Shown here piece by piece: positions 46,339 through 57,568 of a stretch of 64,000 bases of DNA. The number at the start of each line of letters is the position of its first letter. The first letter of the stretch is position 1. This DNA comes from Cichorium intybus (lineage: Eukaryota; Streptophyta; Magnoliopsida; Asterales; Asteraceae), in contig CM042016.1 in the NCBI GenBank assembly GCA_023525715.1, forward strand, positions 61,727,882-61,791,881, written 5' to 3'. The notes beneath the pieces are model-generated. The model saw only the letters and a list, made by a program, of their open reading frames with translations, had not been told where the DNA came from and made no database searches. The position numbers were made by a program, and so were the translations under genes.

Positions 46339-47633
46339 GCGATACGCTGCCGTCAATCCTTGCCTATCCCTTTGTCATTTGAAATACCTGAAATATTATA
46401 AAATCAACGGGTAAGCTTAAAGCTTAGTGAGTCCACAAATTACCATACATGCCCACATATTAAACAACCCGTCCTCAAGAACGACCCGACCCTACCTGCC
46501 ATACAACAGCTACGGGCGTCCATCATACAACAACAATGGACACGGGGCGGTTCTACCCATCATCCAACAGCTATGGGTTCCTGGTTATGGCCCAGCCCAT
46601 CATACAACAGCTATGGGACAAGACAATAGTCCAACTCGCCATACAACAGCAACGATGGGACACGCATCAGTACTGAGCCCAACAACAATTAATCACAGAA
46701 TTAGAACAAATCATATAACTGTAAATAACATACAACATGCCTAACATGCAACATCATATAGTAAGGTGAGGATACTCACCTGATTCGTGACCATGTAGAT
46801 ATTCTCTAATATCCCCACTTAGCTTGTCCACACACCTAAATCCCACATACACAACATATCAGGCACTGACCAAACTCCTATATACTTGCCTAAAGGTCAG
46901 ACCCAATATTTGCTAACCAACATTGGTCGAAAATAAACTTTTGGGTCAAACAGTCGCTCGCCGCGACATGGCCTTTCCCTTACGCGTCACAGACTTATCA
47001 TTGTACACTTACGGGATCTACCCGGACCCGTGTCGCCGACATAGCCTGTCCGCGCCGCGGACTCGTGATGGTCCGAAATCCCTTTCTGCCCCTTAACCAG
47101 TACAGCCATCTGTTAGGGTTCCTCTCTACACCCTCCCTAGGATCAGAAACTACCCTAAGGTCACTCTCGTATAGACATGCAAGTCCATAGATGTCCATGG
47201 TCCAAAACTCTAAGTGTTACAATTCATCAAGACTACTAATTAAAGGATAACACTTATATAACGGGAAGAAAAGTAAATTCAGAAGAGTAGATCTTCTTAC
47301 CTTACTTCTGAAAAACGGAGTGGTGCACACGATCCGTTACAAGCCTTCACTCACATTGTATCTCCTTCTTCCAATCTCCCAAAACCTCTAAAGCCTTGAA
47401 ACCGAAGAGCCTCTGCTGGAACCAGTCGACTCTACTCCAGGAAACTTCCAAAAACACGAACCCTAGGGCTAGTACCCTTTATATAGGCGTTTAAATCTGA
47501 ATTAGGTTTTTTCATAACTACGGCGCACCGCGCCGCGGATGCGCCGCGCGTAGAAATCCTGCGCAAATCTAGAATCTCCCCAAGCCGCGCCACGGATCCA
47601 TCTAGGCCACGCCTCGGCGGAACGGGTCTTACA
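46339..47633 (-). repeat. G1 3' LTR, truncated
   Basis: 1,295 bp, homologous to 57716-59025 in the 5' LTR. It carries the tandem CATACAACAGCTA-GGG cluster (46500-46660) and a GC-rich end near 47520-47630. Its outer 147 bp are missing where it was fused to C8. Small unrelated ORFs inside (e.g. 46998-47198) recur in the other LTR and are not genes. Confidence 0.93.
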
Positions 47634-47651
47634 ATTCTCCCCCACTTAACT
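47634..47651 (-). promoter_or_regulatory. G1 polypurine tract
   Basis: Plus-strand ATTCTCCCCCACTTAACT, which reads AGTTAAGTGGGGGAGAAT on the minus strand immediately before the 3' LTR. Confidence 0.9.
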
Positions 47652-47654
47652 GGA

Positions 47655-48418
47655 TGTCGTCCCCGAAATCCTCGCCTGTAAACAATTCTGGGTAATGCCT
47701 CCGCATTTCCTCCTCCGGTTCCCAAGTCCACTCGACCCTTTACGATGTTGCTACTGAACCTTAACTAATCCTATAGTTTTATTTCACAAAGTCTTTATTT
47801 TCCTTTCAATGATGGCAGTCAGTCGCTCCACTTAATTTAGGCGTTCGTCTAGTTGAATATCCTCCAAAGGCACTATTGTAGATTCCTCGGTAATGCACTT
47901 CCTAAGTTGCGAAACGTGGAACATGTCGTGAATCTGGCTAAGCTGCTCGGGCAGCTCCAACCGATAAGCTACCTTACCTACTCATGCGATGATTCGATAT
48001 GGTCCAATGTACCTAGGGCCAAGATTTACGCGCATCCTGAAACGAATAATTCCCTTCCAAGACGACACCTTTAGAAGGACATAATCCCCAACCTGAAACT
48101 CAAGATCGGACTGCCGTCTATCAGCATAACTTTTCTGTCGACTCTGAGCCGTTAGCAACCTCTCTTGAACCTTTTGGATTAGCTCAGTAGTCTTGAGTAC
48201 TACTTCAGTACTACCCAACACCCGCTGGCCAACCTCGGCCCAGCAAACAGGAGCCCGACATTTCCTTCCATACAACATCTCGAAGGGAGCCTTACCGATG
48301 CTCGCATGATAACTGTTATTGTAAGAGAACTCGGCTAAAGGAAGATTCCCCAACTCCCACCGAAATCGATAACGCATGCCCTAAGCATATCCTCCAGCAT
48401 TTGAATCGTCCTTTCACA
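47655..48418 (-). pseudogene. G1 integrase C-terminus and chromodomain remnant
   Basis: Shows LAEFSYNNSYHASIGKAPFEMLYGRKCR, cited in part as NNSYHASIGKAPFEMLYG, then VGDYVLLKVS, LGPRYIGPYRI and a stop after YRIIA. Downstream frames read VAYRLELPEQLS, HDMFHVSQLRKC and a decayed chromodomain (ERKIKTL, stop, LVKVQ, stop, QHRKGS). Chromodomains steer integration to chromatin marked by histone modifications in this group. Broken by several stops. Confidence 0.85.
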
Positions 48419-48990
48419 CTACCCATCTGTCTGAGGGTGGTATGCTGTGCTGAAATGGGGGCGAGTGCCTAATTCCTCATGAAACTTCTTCCAAAACCTA
48501 GACGTAAATCGGACATCCCGGTCGGATATCACCGAGACCAGTATACCATGCCGAGAGATAATCTCGTCTACGTAGATCTTAGCCAGTTCTCTTGCAGAAA
48601 AGGTCTCTTGGATGGGGGAGGAAATGAGCACTTTTAGTCAACCTATCCACGATAACCCAAATGGTTTCCATATGTCGAGGGGTTCTTGACAACTTCGTGA
48701 TGAAATCCATTGTGATATGCTCCCATTTCCATTCTGGGATCTCAAGAGGTTGTAGTCTACCATGAGGCCGTAGATGCTCGGCCTTGACCCTACGACAGGT
48801 CATGCATCTTTCGACAAACCAAGCTACTCCCCTCTTCATGTCGGGCCACCAATAATAATCATGCAGATCCTTGTACATTTTCGTCGCCCCGGGTGGATTG
48901 AGAACTTGGACTAATGTGCCTCCTCCAATAGAGTTTAACGAACCCCACCAAATTTAGGTACCCAAATTCTCTCATAGCGAGTTAACAAGC
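48419..48990 (-). pseudogene. G1 integrase zinc and catalytic core
   Basis: The zinc region is H-x-x-x-H-like (IHPGATKMYKDLHDYYWWP) then C-x-x-C (CMTCRR). The core first Asp is in MDFITKLSRT, the second in SVISDRDVRFTSRFW, and Glu lies after a TAG in the segment following YHPQTDG. A frameshift near 48605 breaks the middle (LPHPRDLF). Confidence 0.88.
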
Positions 48991-49813
48991 CTCTGCTATC
49001 CTTGACCATAGTTGAGAACTGTCCCAGAATTCTCTCACCTTTCCGATTCTCGCTCTTGCTTGCTTCCACCTGAGCTTCCCTTATCAGCTCGAGTAGTGGT
49101 GTTACAACCGTCATTTTAAGAAAAATGCCCCGAAGGGGCGCACCCGTAACCTTACGACTTAGAGCATCCGCCACTACATTGGCTTTTCCAGGGTGATAGT
49201 GAATCTCACAATCATAGTCCTTCAATACATCTAACCATCTTCTCTGTCTCATATTAAGATTTGCCTGGTCCATCAGATACTTCAAACTCTTATGGTCCGT
49301 GTAGATGGTATACTTCACTCCGTACAAATAGTGTCTCCAAATCTTGAGACCAAAGACCATGGCTCCCAATTCCAAGTCATGAGTGGGATAGTTAGCCTCA
49401 TGGGGCTTCAGCTGTCGCGAGGCGTAAGCAATCACCATGCCTCGCTGCATCGAGACTGCTCCCAACCCAGAGATAGATGCATCACAATAAACTACCATAT
49501 CTTCCATTCCTTCTGGCAAGGTCAGAACTGGAGCTTCACAAAACTTCTACTGCAAAGTCTCAAAAGCTTGTTGCTGCTCCTCACCCCACCAAAAAGCAGT
49601 GTTTTTCTTAGTTAATCGAGTCAAAGGTACAGCAACCTTTGAGAAGTCTTGGATGAAACGACGATAATAACCCGCCAGACCCAAGTAACTTCTAATCTCT
49701 GATGGAGTCTTCGAAACCTCCACCGCATCACGACCTCCACCTTAGGCGGGTCTACCATGATTCCTTGCTCGTTGACAATGTGACCCAAAAACTGGACCTC
49801 CCGCAGCCAAAAG
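48935..49813 (-). pseudogene. G1 RT thumb and RNase H
   Basis: The connecting part is SKCDFWLREVQFLGHIV (49830-49780), then a frameshift, then AFWW...EQQQAFETL, and the RNase H block at 49519-48935. That block contains VVYCDASISGLGAV, IAYASRQLKPHE, YTDHKSLKYLMDQ, the residue cluster LELGAMVF and NVVADALSR. RNase H acidic residues are visible. A stop before 49520 and another after VPKFGGVR break the chain. Confidence 0.9.
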
Positions 49814-50980
49814 TCACACTTGGATAATTTTTGCATAAAGCTTCTCCTTCCTTAAGGTCTCCAATACCTCTCTTAAATGATGTTCGTGTTGCTCCCTGCT
49901 CCGAGAATAGACTAAAATGTCGTCAATGAAAACTGTAATCGACCGATCCAACATCGGTCGACACACCCGATTTATTAAGTCCATAAAAGCTGAAGGGGCA
50001 TTGGTCAGTCCAAACGGCATCACTACAAACTCGAAGTGGTCGTACCTCGTCCGAAAAGACGTTTTCGGGATGTCTTCCTCCTGTACTCGCATTTGATGGT
50101 ATCCTGACCGCAAATCAATTTTCGAAAACCATGAAGCGCCCTGCAGTTGATCGAATAAGTCGTTGATGCGAGGTAATGGATATCGATTCTTCACTGTAAG
50201 CTTGTTCAGCTTGCGATAGTCAATGCACATTCTATTTGAATTGTCCTTCTTCTTAACAAATAGAATGGGTGCTCCCCACGGCGAGCAACTTGGTCGAATA
50301 AATCCCTTATCCAGCAGTTCTCGAAGTTGAATAGACAACTCTAGCATCTCTGGAGGTGCAAGACGATACGGTGCTTTAGCTATCGGAGCCGCACCGGGAG
50401 TTAAGTCGATCTTAAATTCCACCTTTCTCTCTGATGGTACGCCAGGTAGGTCCTCAGGAAAATCGTCAAGAAAATCTCGAAACACCGGTACATCATCTGC
50501 TTTCTGCTGTGACTTCTTTTCTCGAGCGTCTAAAACATATGCCACAAATCCCAAACCTCCATGATGAAAATGTCTGCGTGCCCTGGCAGCTGAGCAGAAG
50601 ACCGCACCCTGATTCCTCCTTTCTCCCTGTACTTCTAGCTCTCCCCCACTCGGTGTTTGAATCCACACTCGCTTGTTCTTACAGTCAATCCATGACTCGT
50701 GTTGACCCAACCAATCCATACCAATAATAACAAGAGTGTCACTCAACGGTATAGTAATGAGATAGATCGGGAGCTTTATTCCTTGAATCACTACTTCAGA
50801 TTCCCGAAAAACACTAGCCGCTTGCATGGTTTTATCATCCGTAATTTCTACTTCTAACAGACGATGAAGAGTCCCTATTGCAAAACCAAAACTCTTTCCC
50901 AGAACGGCAGACACAAAAGAATGACTAGCACCCGAATCAAACAATACAAAAGTAGGCATAGAGTTGACTAAGAAAGTTCC
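49814..50980 (-). pseudogene. G1 aspartic protease and reverse transcriptase
   Basis: A long intact stretch (381 codons from 50959). The protease motif FDSGASHSFVS is near the start, then IIGMDWLGQH. RT shows PPEMLELSIQLRELLDKGFI, SPWGAPILFVKKKD, RMCIDYRKLNK, RYPLPRINDL, SKIDLRSGYHQ and the catalytic FIDD (49930-49919). It ends in a frameshift near 49830. The best-preserved gypsy domain in the window. Confidence 0.93.
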
Positions 50981-51181
50981 TAATCAAGCATAATAAATAC
51001 ATTAAATTCGTACACCAAAGTATGAGGCAAGTAACGAAAGAGTACCCGTAACGACGTCGGGCACATCCTGTGCCTCCTCGGCGGTCATGACGAATGTTCG
51101 ACCCTTGGTCTTAGGGGTTTCCCCTTTCCCCTGCCTACCATAAGTAATTCGGAGAGTAGTGGACGCTGGATTTTGGACCGT

Positions 51182-52198
51182 CCCCTAAGTCAGAAGGGGA
51201 CACTGGACCTTGAAATTGCCCACCTGATTACAATTAAAACAAATCTTGGCCTCCTGTCGGCAATCCTTGGCATAGTCGCCTTCCTTTCCACATTTATGAC
51301 ATATTAGTACCCAGCAACGCCCTTCATGATTCTTCCCACACTTGTTACACTTACCCAGGGTCCTTTGCCCTTGCTTACACTGATCTGCCCCTCGAAACTT
51401 CTTTGACGCCTGCTGAGTCTGAGTAGGCGCCGGACGCTTCTGCCTTTGTTGGGTTTCTAATTCCAACTCTCGGGCCCGAGCGGCCGTGATCATTTCAGTA
51501 AGATTTTGGTGCCTAGCAGCAGACACAAATTCTCGAATGTCTGTGCGAAGCATCGCCAACTATCGAGTCATACTCATGCGCTCAGTTGCCGCAAACTCTG
51601 GACAGAAGATTGCTCGCTCATTAAACTTTTTGGTGATCTCCGTCACCGTCTTAGTGGTCTGAGTCAGATTCAGGTATTCCTGTGCCAAGCGTTCTATTTC
51701 CACCTGTGGAACGTACTCCAGTTTGAATTGTTCCTTGAATTGGGGCCACATAATAGCGTCCAACTGAGCAGGGGTGAGATCTTTCGTTCGTATTTCCCAC
51801 TAATCTTTTGCACCCTCTCTCAGATGATTCACCGGAAATGTTACCTTGGAGTTCTTAGGACATGAACAGGTATGGAAGGCACCCTCTACCGCGGAAATCC
51901 ACCACATACTGATAATCGGATCCCTGCCCCCATCGAACATCGGAGGCGAACAAGCCGAAAAGTCCTTATAGCTTGCATCCCTGGCCCATGATGAAACCTG
52001 TGCAGCCGGTCGCTCCTCGAAAATTGCCATCAATTCAGCCTTTGTGGTACCAAAGAATTGAGATACTGCTGTCACCACTTCTCGTGAAACCTCTTCAGCG
52101 ATCAAGTCGCGAAGGTTCTCATCAACCGTATTATCCCCACTCGAGGTACCCGCACCTGGTCCACCATTACTTCGGGTGATCGTCATTCTCGATCGCAA
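51182..52198 (-). pseudogene. G1 gag with zinc knuckles, broken
   Basis: ATG at 52198 (or 52186). The capsid part runs to a TAG after REGAKD (51800) where relatives have Trp. It continues WPQFKEQFKLEYVP to another TAG (51560), then on to 51185. Three cysteine knuckles follow: CNKCGKNHEGRC, CHKCGKEGDYAKDC (Asp where His is expected) and CFNCNQVGNFKVQC (Asn where His is expected). Two of the three cannot bind zinc normally. Confidence 0.88.
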
Positions 52199-52866
52199 AA
52201 TCCGAATATTAATACTCAGGTCACACCCATTTACCCAACTACTCGACTTTCTAGGACTTTGGTTGACTACTCTTGACTCAAGCGTGAATCCTGTGCTTTC
52301 GGTAGTACTGGCCTGGTACTACCTTCCACACCTATTCGCCCTTGTTCCAAGTTTATCAACCATCCCCTAAATTGTCGCACATACGCTAAAACCACTTCCT
52401 ATGAATCCTTTGATCATGCACCATGGTGCCTAATCATTGACCTAATTCTCCCTCTCACACGTGCCTAAGAGAACCACTGCTAACGTCGTCGAGTCGCCTC
52501 ACGGGCGCATAGCCGTACACAATCGGGAATAAGATAGACCCTTGAATAACTGATCCTACCCTAAAGTCACAACCAAAGAAGGAACAGCCAGTAAGGCCAG
52601 ACCAATAATTCTTAGGCTATCTTACCCTAATTGTATATAACCTACCAGCACTTACTAAACAACCTAACGACACTAGCATAAAATTCCAAAGCAGCATATA
52701 TTGCACAAAACAGTCCATAGAGTATATTATCCAGACAATTCTACATCCGAGCATAATACATAGCACAAACTTGGGATGGGTAATTGGGAATCACAAACTT
52801 ACTTAAGCTCGGTTGACGGTTCGCATCGCATCTTCTCTTATTTAATTTTAGCTTTCCAAAAACATT
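52199..52866 (-). other. G1 leader, part between gag and S2
   Basis: Non-coding 5' leader of G1 on the minus strand. It ends in the target site ACATT (52862-52866), where S2 was inserted. The other part of the leader is 57474-57552. Confidence 0.65.
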
Positions 52867-53431
52867 TGTCACACCCCCAAACCACGATGGCGGAATCGTC
52901 TGAGGGCGGAACGGGACATAGTTTCACAACCATTGCATACATTGAAACATAAGTAGATAAAAACCATCATAGTTTCAAGCCAATTATAGTATGATAACGA
53001 AATAAGTAAAAGAGACGTCTTCGCGTCCCATCCCAAAAGGTTAGTCGGACCGGACTAATTGTTACCTGAGAATACAAGTAGTTTGAAAGAGTGTCAACAT
53101 TACGTTGGTGAGCTCATAAGATTTTTGTATGAGAAAATTCATAGTCCCTTTTCCTTGTAAAGAGATAGTGTTTGAAACCAGAAAATCCAACATTTTCTTA
53201 TAAGTGAGTCGTAGTCTTAAAACCCAAAGACCAAAAATGCATACGTGTTTCTATACTTGAAAATAGTATTAGGTATTCTTATTCTTGTATCAAACCATTT
53301 AAATACATGTTTATTTGTGTATTAATTGTAGATCTAATTCCGTAAAACCTTTGCGTAAGTAAAATCGTACTTTTATTTGTATCTTGCTGAATTGTAGTTT
53401 TAATTCCATAAAACTGGTAAGTATAAGTAAA

Positions 53432-54920
53432 CCGTATGTTGAAAAATACGATAACTGATCTCCACGAATAAGGTTTTTAAGCCGATTACCGTGTGACAGA
53501 TATGTATTTTATCTATAATATGCGGAATAAAAATAAGAGTTGCGGAATAAAAATAAGTAACTAAAAGCTATAAATAAATAGACAAAAAGCGGTAAATAAA
53601 GTAAAAGTTAGAAGTTAAAGGTTAGATGTAATAAACGCCATTATCAACGATAACGTGTTTTTACAATAAATAAAAAAAAGGTTAGAAGTTAGAAGTTAGA
53701 AATTAGATGTTAAATGTAATAAACGCCATTATCAACGATAACGTGTTTTTACAATAAATAAAAAGTTAGAAGTTAGAAGTTAAATGTCTCGGTTAAATAC
53801 AGTCCACATAAGTTTTCGTTGTCACGGTTCAATTCGGGTGTATTTGATATTTGGTACAGTTGATTTATAACAGTTTAAATAAATCAATAACGACACATAT
53901 AATTTTAAAAGAACTTATCGATAGTTGCGGAAGATAGCGTTTTTCTTGATATGTCGATTTCTTGTTTGATGATCTTGGTGTTCTTGGTGTTTTTCTTGGT
54001 GTTCTTGGTGTTTTTGGAGAGTGTTTGGAAGGTTGGAAATAAGATGGTGGAAGTTGGAGAGATTTTTGAGAGAGTTTTGGTTTATAATTATGTGTTGTTG
54101 TGAAAAAATGGTGTAAAATGGTTTATATATGGATTTGTAGACGTTTTGGGTGAGTTTTGATAAGTTTTCGGAAGTTTAGGGGCTGAAAATGTAAGTATTT
54201 CATCTCAGAAACACGCGGGTCGTCGGGTCGGTTCGTGGGTCGCATTCTGGGTCGACGCGCGGAGCCTTATGTGAGGAGAAATGGTTCGGAGCGGTTCGGG
54301 TACGGATCGGGAAATGGGCGGGTAAGGTCCGCGAAGGATTGTGAGGTGACACTGACCGGGTAGGAGGAGGCGGGTACCGGATCGGGGCGACGGGTCGCGC
54401 AATGGGTCGACACGCGGACCTTTTGTGAGAGGAAACGGAGCTGGGGCGGGTCGGTTCGGATCTGGAAATGGATTCAGATGGTGGATTCAGATGGTGGATC
54501 GCTGGAGAGGCGGACTGGGCTCGATCGGTAAGTGGGCTGGATTCCTTCTTGGGCTGCGGCAGATTGGGCTTCGGCCTGTTTCATTTTAATTTAATTTAAA
54601 TGATTTTAAATGGTTTTAAAATTCGAAATAAATTCAAATAAATTAGGAAAAATCATTTTTAATTTATAAAATTAATTAAATCTAATAAAATAAATTATTT
54701 AGAAAATATATTTCCAAAAATTCATTTTAAATAGATTCAATTGAGTTTTCTTTTGAATTTTTCTTTGTTTTTGGCTTTAAAAATCATTTTCTTATTTTTG
54801 TCGTTTTTAATCTCGAATCCACGCAACCTGAAATAGACTGATAATATTTGTTAGATAATATAAAAACAGTTCGTCTTATTTCAATGATGGTCACATACAA
54901 AAACATTTTTCAACACCGTA
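53432..54920 (-). mobile_element. S3: solo LTR of the C7 family inside S2, with TSD
   Basis: LTR 53437-54915 (1,479 bp), flanked by the perfect 5-bp duplication CCGTA (53432-53436 and 54916-54920). On the minus strand it begins TGTTGAAAAATG and ends TTTTTCAACA, like the C7 LTR. It is inverted relative to C7 (35449-36704), 17 kb away. Two copies of ATGTAATAAACGCCATTA at 53626 and 53714 mark an internal ~88-bp duplication absent from C7. Confidence 0.95.
53626..53763. repeat. 88-bp-spaced duplication in S3
   Basis: ATGTAATAAACGCCATTATC through TTTTTACAATAAATAAAA, about 50 bases, is present at 53626-53675 and 53714-53763 with no differences seen, separated by GTTAGAAGTTAGAAG words. It accounts for part of the length difference to the C7 LTR. 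Confidence 0.9.
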
Positions 54921-55195
54921 CTTGTATTTATATCTTGATAAAATGTAGTTTTAACTTCCATAAAACTTGTATGTATAAGTAAAACCATACTTATATTTGT
55001 AACTTGTTAGAATGTAGTTTTAATATCATAAAACTCGTACGTACATGTAATCCGTACTCATGTTTATATCTTAATATAATGTAGTTTTAATTTCCATAAA
55101 ACCAGTGTGTATAAGTAAAACCATACTTATATTTGTAACTTATTGAGATGTTTTGATTCCATAAAACTTGTATGAGAAATCCATTTCCTTGTAAA

Positions 55196-57473
55196 ATAGA
55201 ATATCGTAACCCAGAAAATCCAATATTTTCTTATAAACGTGTTGTAGTGTTAAAAGGTCCAAAGACTAAAAATGTATAACGTAAATTGTAATATAGTATA
55301 AAACTATTTGAAGTGTATATTTTCCACGTAAACAAAATGTATACTTGATTTCCCCATGTGAGATACCCTATAACCATGCTGTGACTAGTTGGTCTGCTGC
55401 GATGTTCTTCAGGCGTCGGAATGTAGATATTTGACACCTCAGACCTGCCGGTCTAGCTGTAGCTAACAGCTCAGGTGCGGGGTTGTCAATCCCGTATAGA
55501 TCTATACTCAAATATCACGCTCTCTTACCGAGACTCTGGTTATAAATTCAGGACTTATAGTAGGTACTTATAAAAGTACTGTGAAGATCCATCTCACAAA
55601 AATGTATGTATTCAATCAACTTGTTTACGTAAAATTTGTATATGAAAACTCTTGAAATCATCCATTATCATTTTTCCCGTGAACATATAGTAATGTATAA
55701 TAATTATATAATTTTATATAATTATTTCGTCTTGTTCAAAATGTCATAATAACCTTGTGTTCATAAACTATTCCAATAATAGTATGTTTTTAGTATACCG
55801 TCGTGATAATCATATTTTTACGAATAATAACGAAACAACTTATTCAAATGATTATAAATATCATATTTTAAGATGTTTCCCACAAAAATGGTGTAATAAC
55901 TTGGTTATAACCATTTTTGCTAGAAAGTAGTATTTCCGGTCACAAAAACGTAGTTTTTACTAGTTTTTGTTTTTATGACGTTTATATCAAAGATCTAGTA
56001 TTTTTACACACTTTATTTATAGTTTTGTAATTTTTACACAAACATAATATGTCACAATGTTTATAATACATAGATCTAACCATATTTCATGTCAAAAACG
56101 TTTTTACACAACTATTAGTTTTATAAACTTGTGTAAATCGTTATTTATAGCATATAAACACATATAATCTTGTATAAATCATTATTTTTGACATGTGAAC
56201 TTGTATTCTCCCCCAAAATGTTTAGAAAACATGAAAATGAGGTGTATAAACTCACCCTTGAAGCGTGCTTTACTTAAAAATAAGATTGATCTTGCGGGAT
56301 TTACGGTAGGAAGCAAGATCTAGGCTTCGTATCTCGAAGGACCCTTGGACAAAGCTAATACCCAATGGTTTTACGTAAATGTTAGTGTGTGTAAATTGAA
56401 TAAAACTTGTGTAGAAATGTTCAAAATCACTAGATGAGAGTATCTTACTAAATGCCTTTGAAAAATACATGAAATGGTGGAAGATGGTGGTGGTTTTGGA
56501 TGGTTTATGGTGGTTTATGGTGGCTTGTGGTGGTGGGTGGAGAGATGAGAGGATGAGCCGTGAACGAGGGAGAGAGATAAGAATGTGTGGGTTGGTGATT
56601 GCTTTCAAATGAATGAGATCTTAGTTTAATGAATTAATTGGATTTAAAGTTAGATTTTTATGGATTTTTTTTATTTCTTGGCTTTATTATGCTAGATAAT
56701 GAATAGTAAAACTTGGATTGTGTTGGGAAAAAAAAGTGATCAGCCGTTGGGAAGGGGTATGGAGGGTTAGCTTGTCCTTTTTATTTATTTATTTATTATA
56801 TATACATTTTATAAAAATGAGTATTTTTAATAAAATATGTAAAACATTCGAAGTATTTTTATAAGTTTTTGAACGATCTTTTAAATAAATATTATGTATA
56901 AAAATATTGCTAAACATTTATTTAGATTGAGCCATAGTTCGTTAAACGATGAAATACGCGTTTAAGCGCAGTATTCTTCCGATTTCGCGATTTTCGGCAT
57001 TTTACCAAAAATTGTATTTTGGCTTTGAAATTAAATACTAGATAGTATTACGTTCCATAATATATGTTTTTTATTCTATATTTGATGTTTAAGGCACCAC
57101 ATTTTGTATTTTGAGTCCAAACCCTGTGTACATTTATCCGTTCACAGCGGTTTAACTGTTGTAACTTTCACATACGAACTCCGTTTTCGACGCTCTATAT
57201 ATCCACAGGTTCGTATTTACGAATACATCGTTTTATGAATATTATTATTCTCAAAATAATAATTGTACGATTATCGAATTTTTACGCTACAGTAGCTTAT
57301 TATACGTATTTTCAGTGTTTACTCGATAATTGTTTTGAATTAGCGTACGTAATATTATAATATCTAATAATACTTCGTAAAATTATGGAAAAATTACTTT
57401 TCAACATATGGATTATCGTATGCTTTGTTTGACTATAGTTGACTTTCGTTGACCAAAATTTTCAATTGTCACA
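55196..57473. other. Right part of S2, non-coding
   Basis: AT-rich LTR sequence. A 112-codon reading frame at 56270-56608 (minus) has low complexity, with no relation to a known family by eye, and is considered spurious. A TGGTGG-rich patch lies at 56470-56545. Confidence 0.6.
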
Positions 57474-57552
57474 ACATTTTCTTAAAAAAATCGCTCAGTC
57501 CTAAGTTTGAGTTTGGATTCCCAATACAGTTCATCCAAATCCCTCAAACCAA

Positions 57553-57565
57553 GGCTCTGATACCA
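57553..57565 (-). promoter_or_regulatory. G1 primer binding site
   Basis: GGCTCTGATACCA on the plus strand, i.e. TGGTATCAGAGCC on the minus strand, three bases from the LTR edge at 57569. Matches initiator Met-tRNA. Confidence 0.93.
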
Positions 57566-57568
57566 ATT

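Larger units (their letters stand above)
53280..55182. repeat. ~67-bp tandem array in S2, split by S3
   Basis: Six diverged units (about 53280, 53367, 54919, 54988, 55055, 55124), each with TACTT-TATTTGTA, AATGTAGTTTTAA, CCATAAAAC and GTATAAGTAAAACC. S3 was inserted exactly at a unit boundary between the second and third units. An array of this kind inside an LTR may form part of its enhancer. Confidence 0.85.
52862..57478. mobile_element. S2: large solo LTR in G1 leader, with TSD
   Basis: LTR 52867-57473, starting TGTCACACCC and ending CAATTGTCACA, flanked on both sides by the perfect 5-bp duplication ACATT (52862-52866 and 57474-57478). Without S3 and its duplication it is 3,123 bp, a size seen in gypsy LTRs. 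The orientation is probably minus, because the strand reading TGTGACAATTG into TTGGTCAACGAAAGTCAA looks like a gypsy LTR start. It contains no coding sequence. A solo LTR arises from recombination between the two LTRs of a full element. Confidence 0.9.

Noticed and set aside
53280..55182. CRISPR-like spaced repeats
   Set aside because: Units are contiguous, diverged, AT-rich and inside an LTR of a plant genome; not an array with unique spacers.
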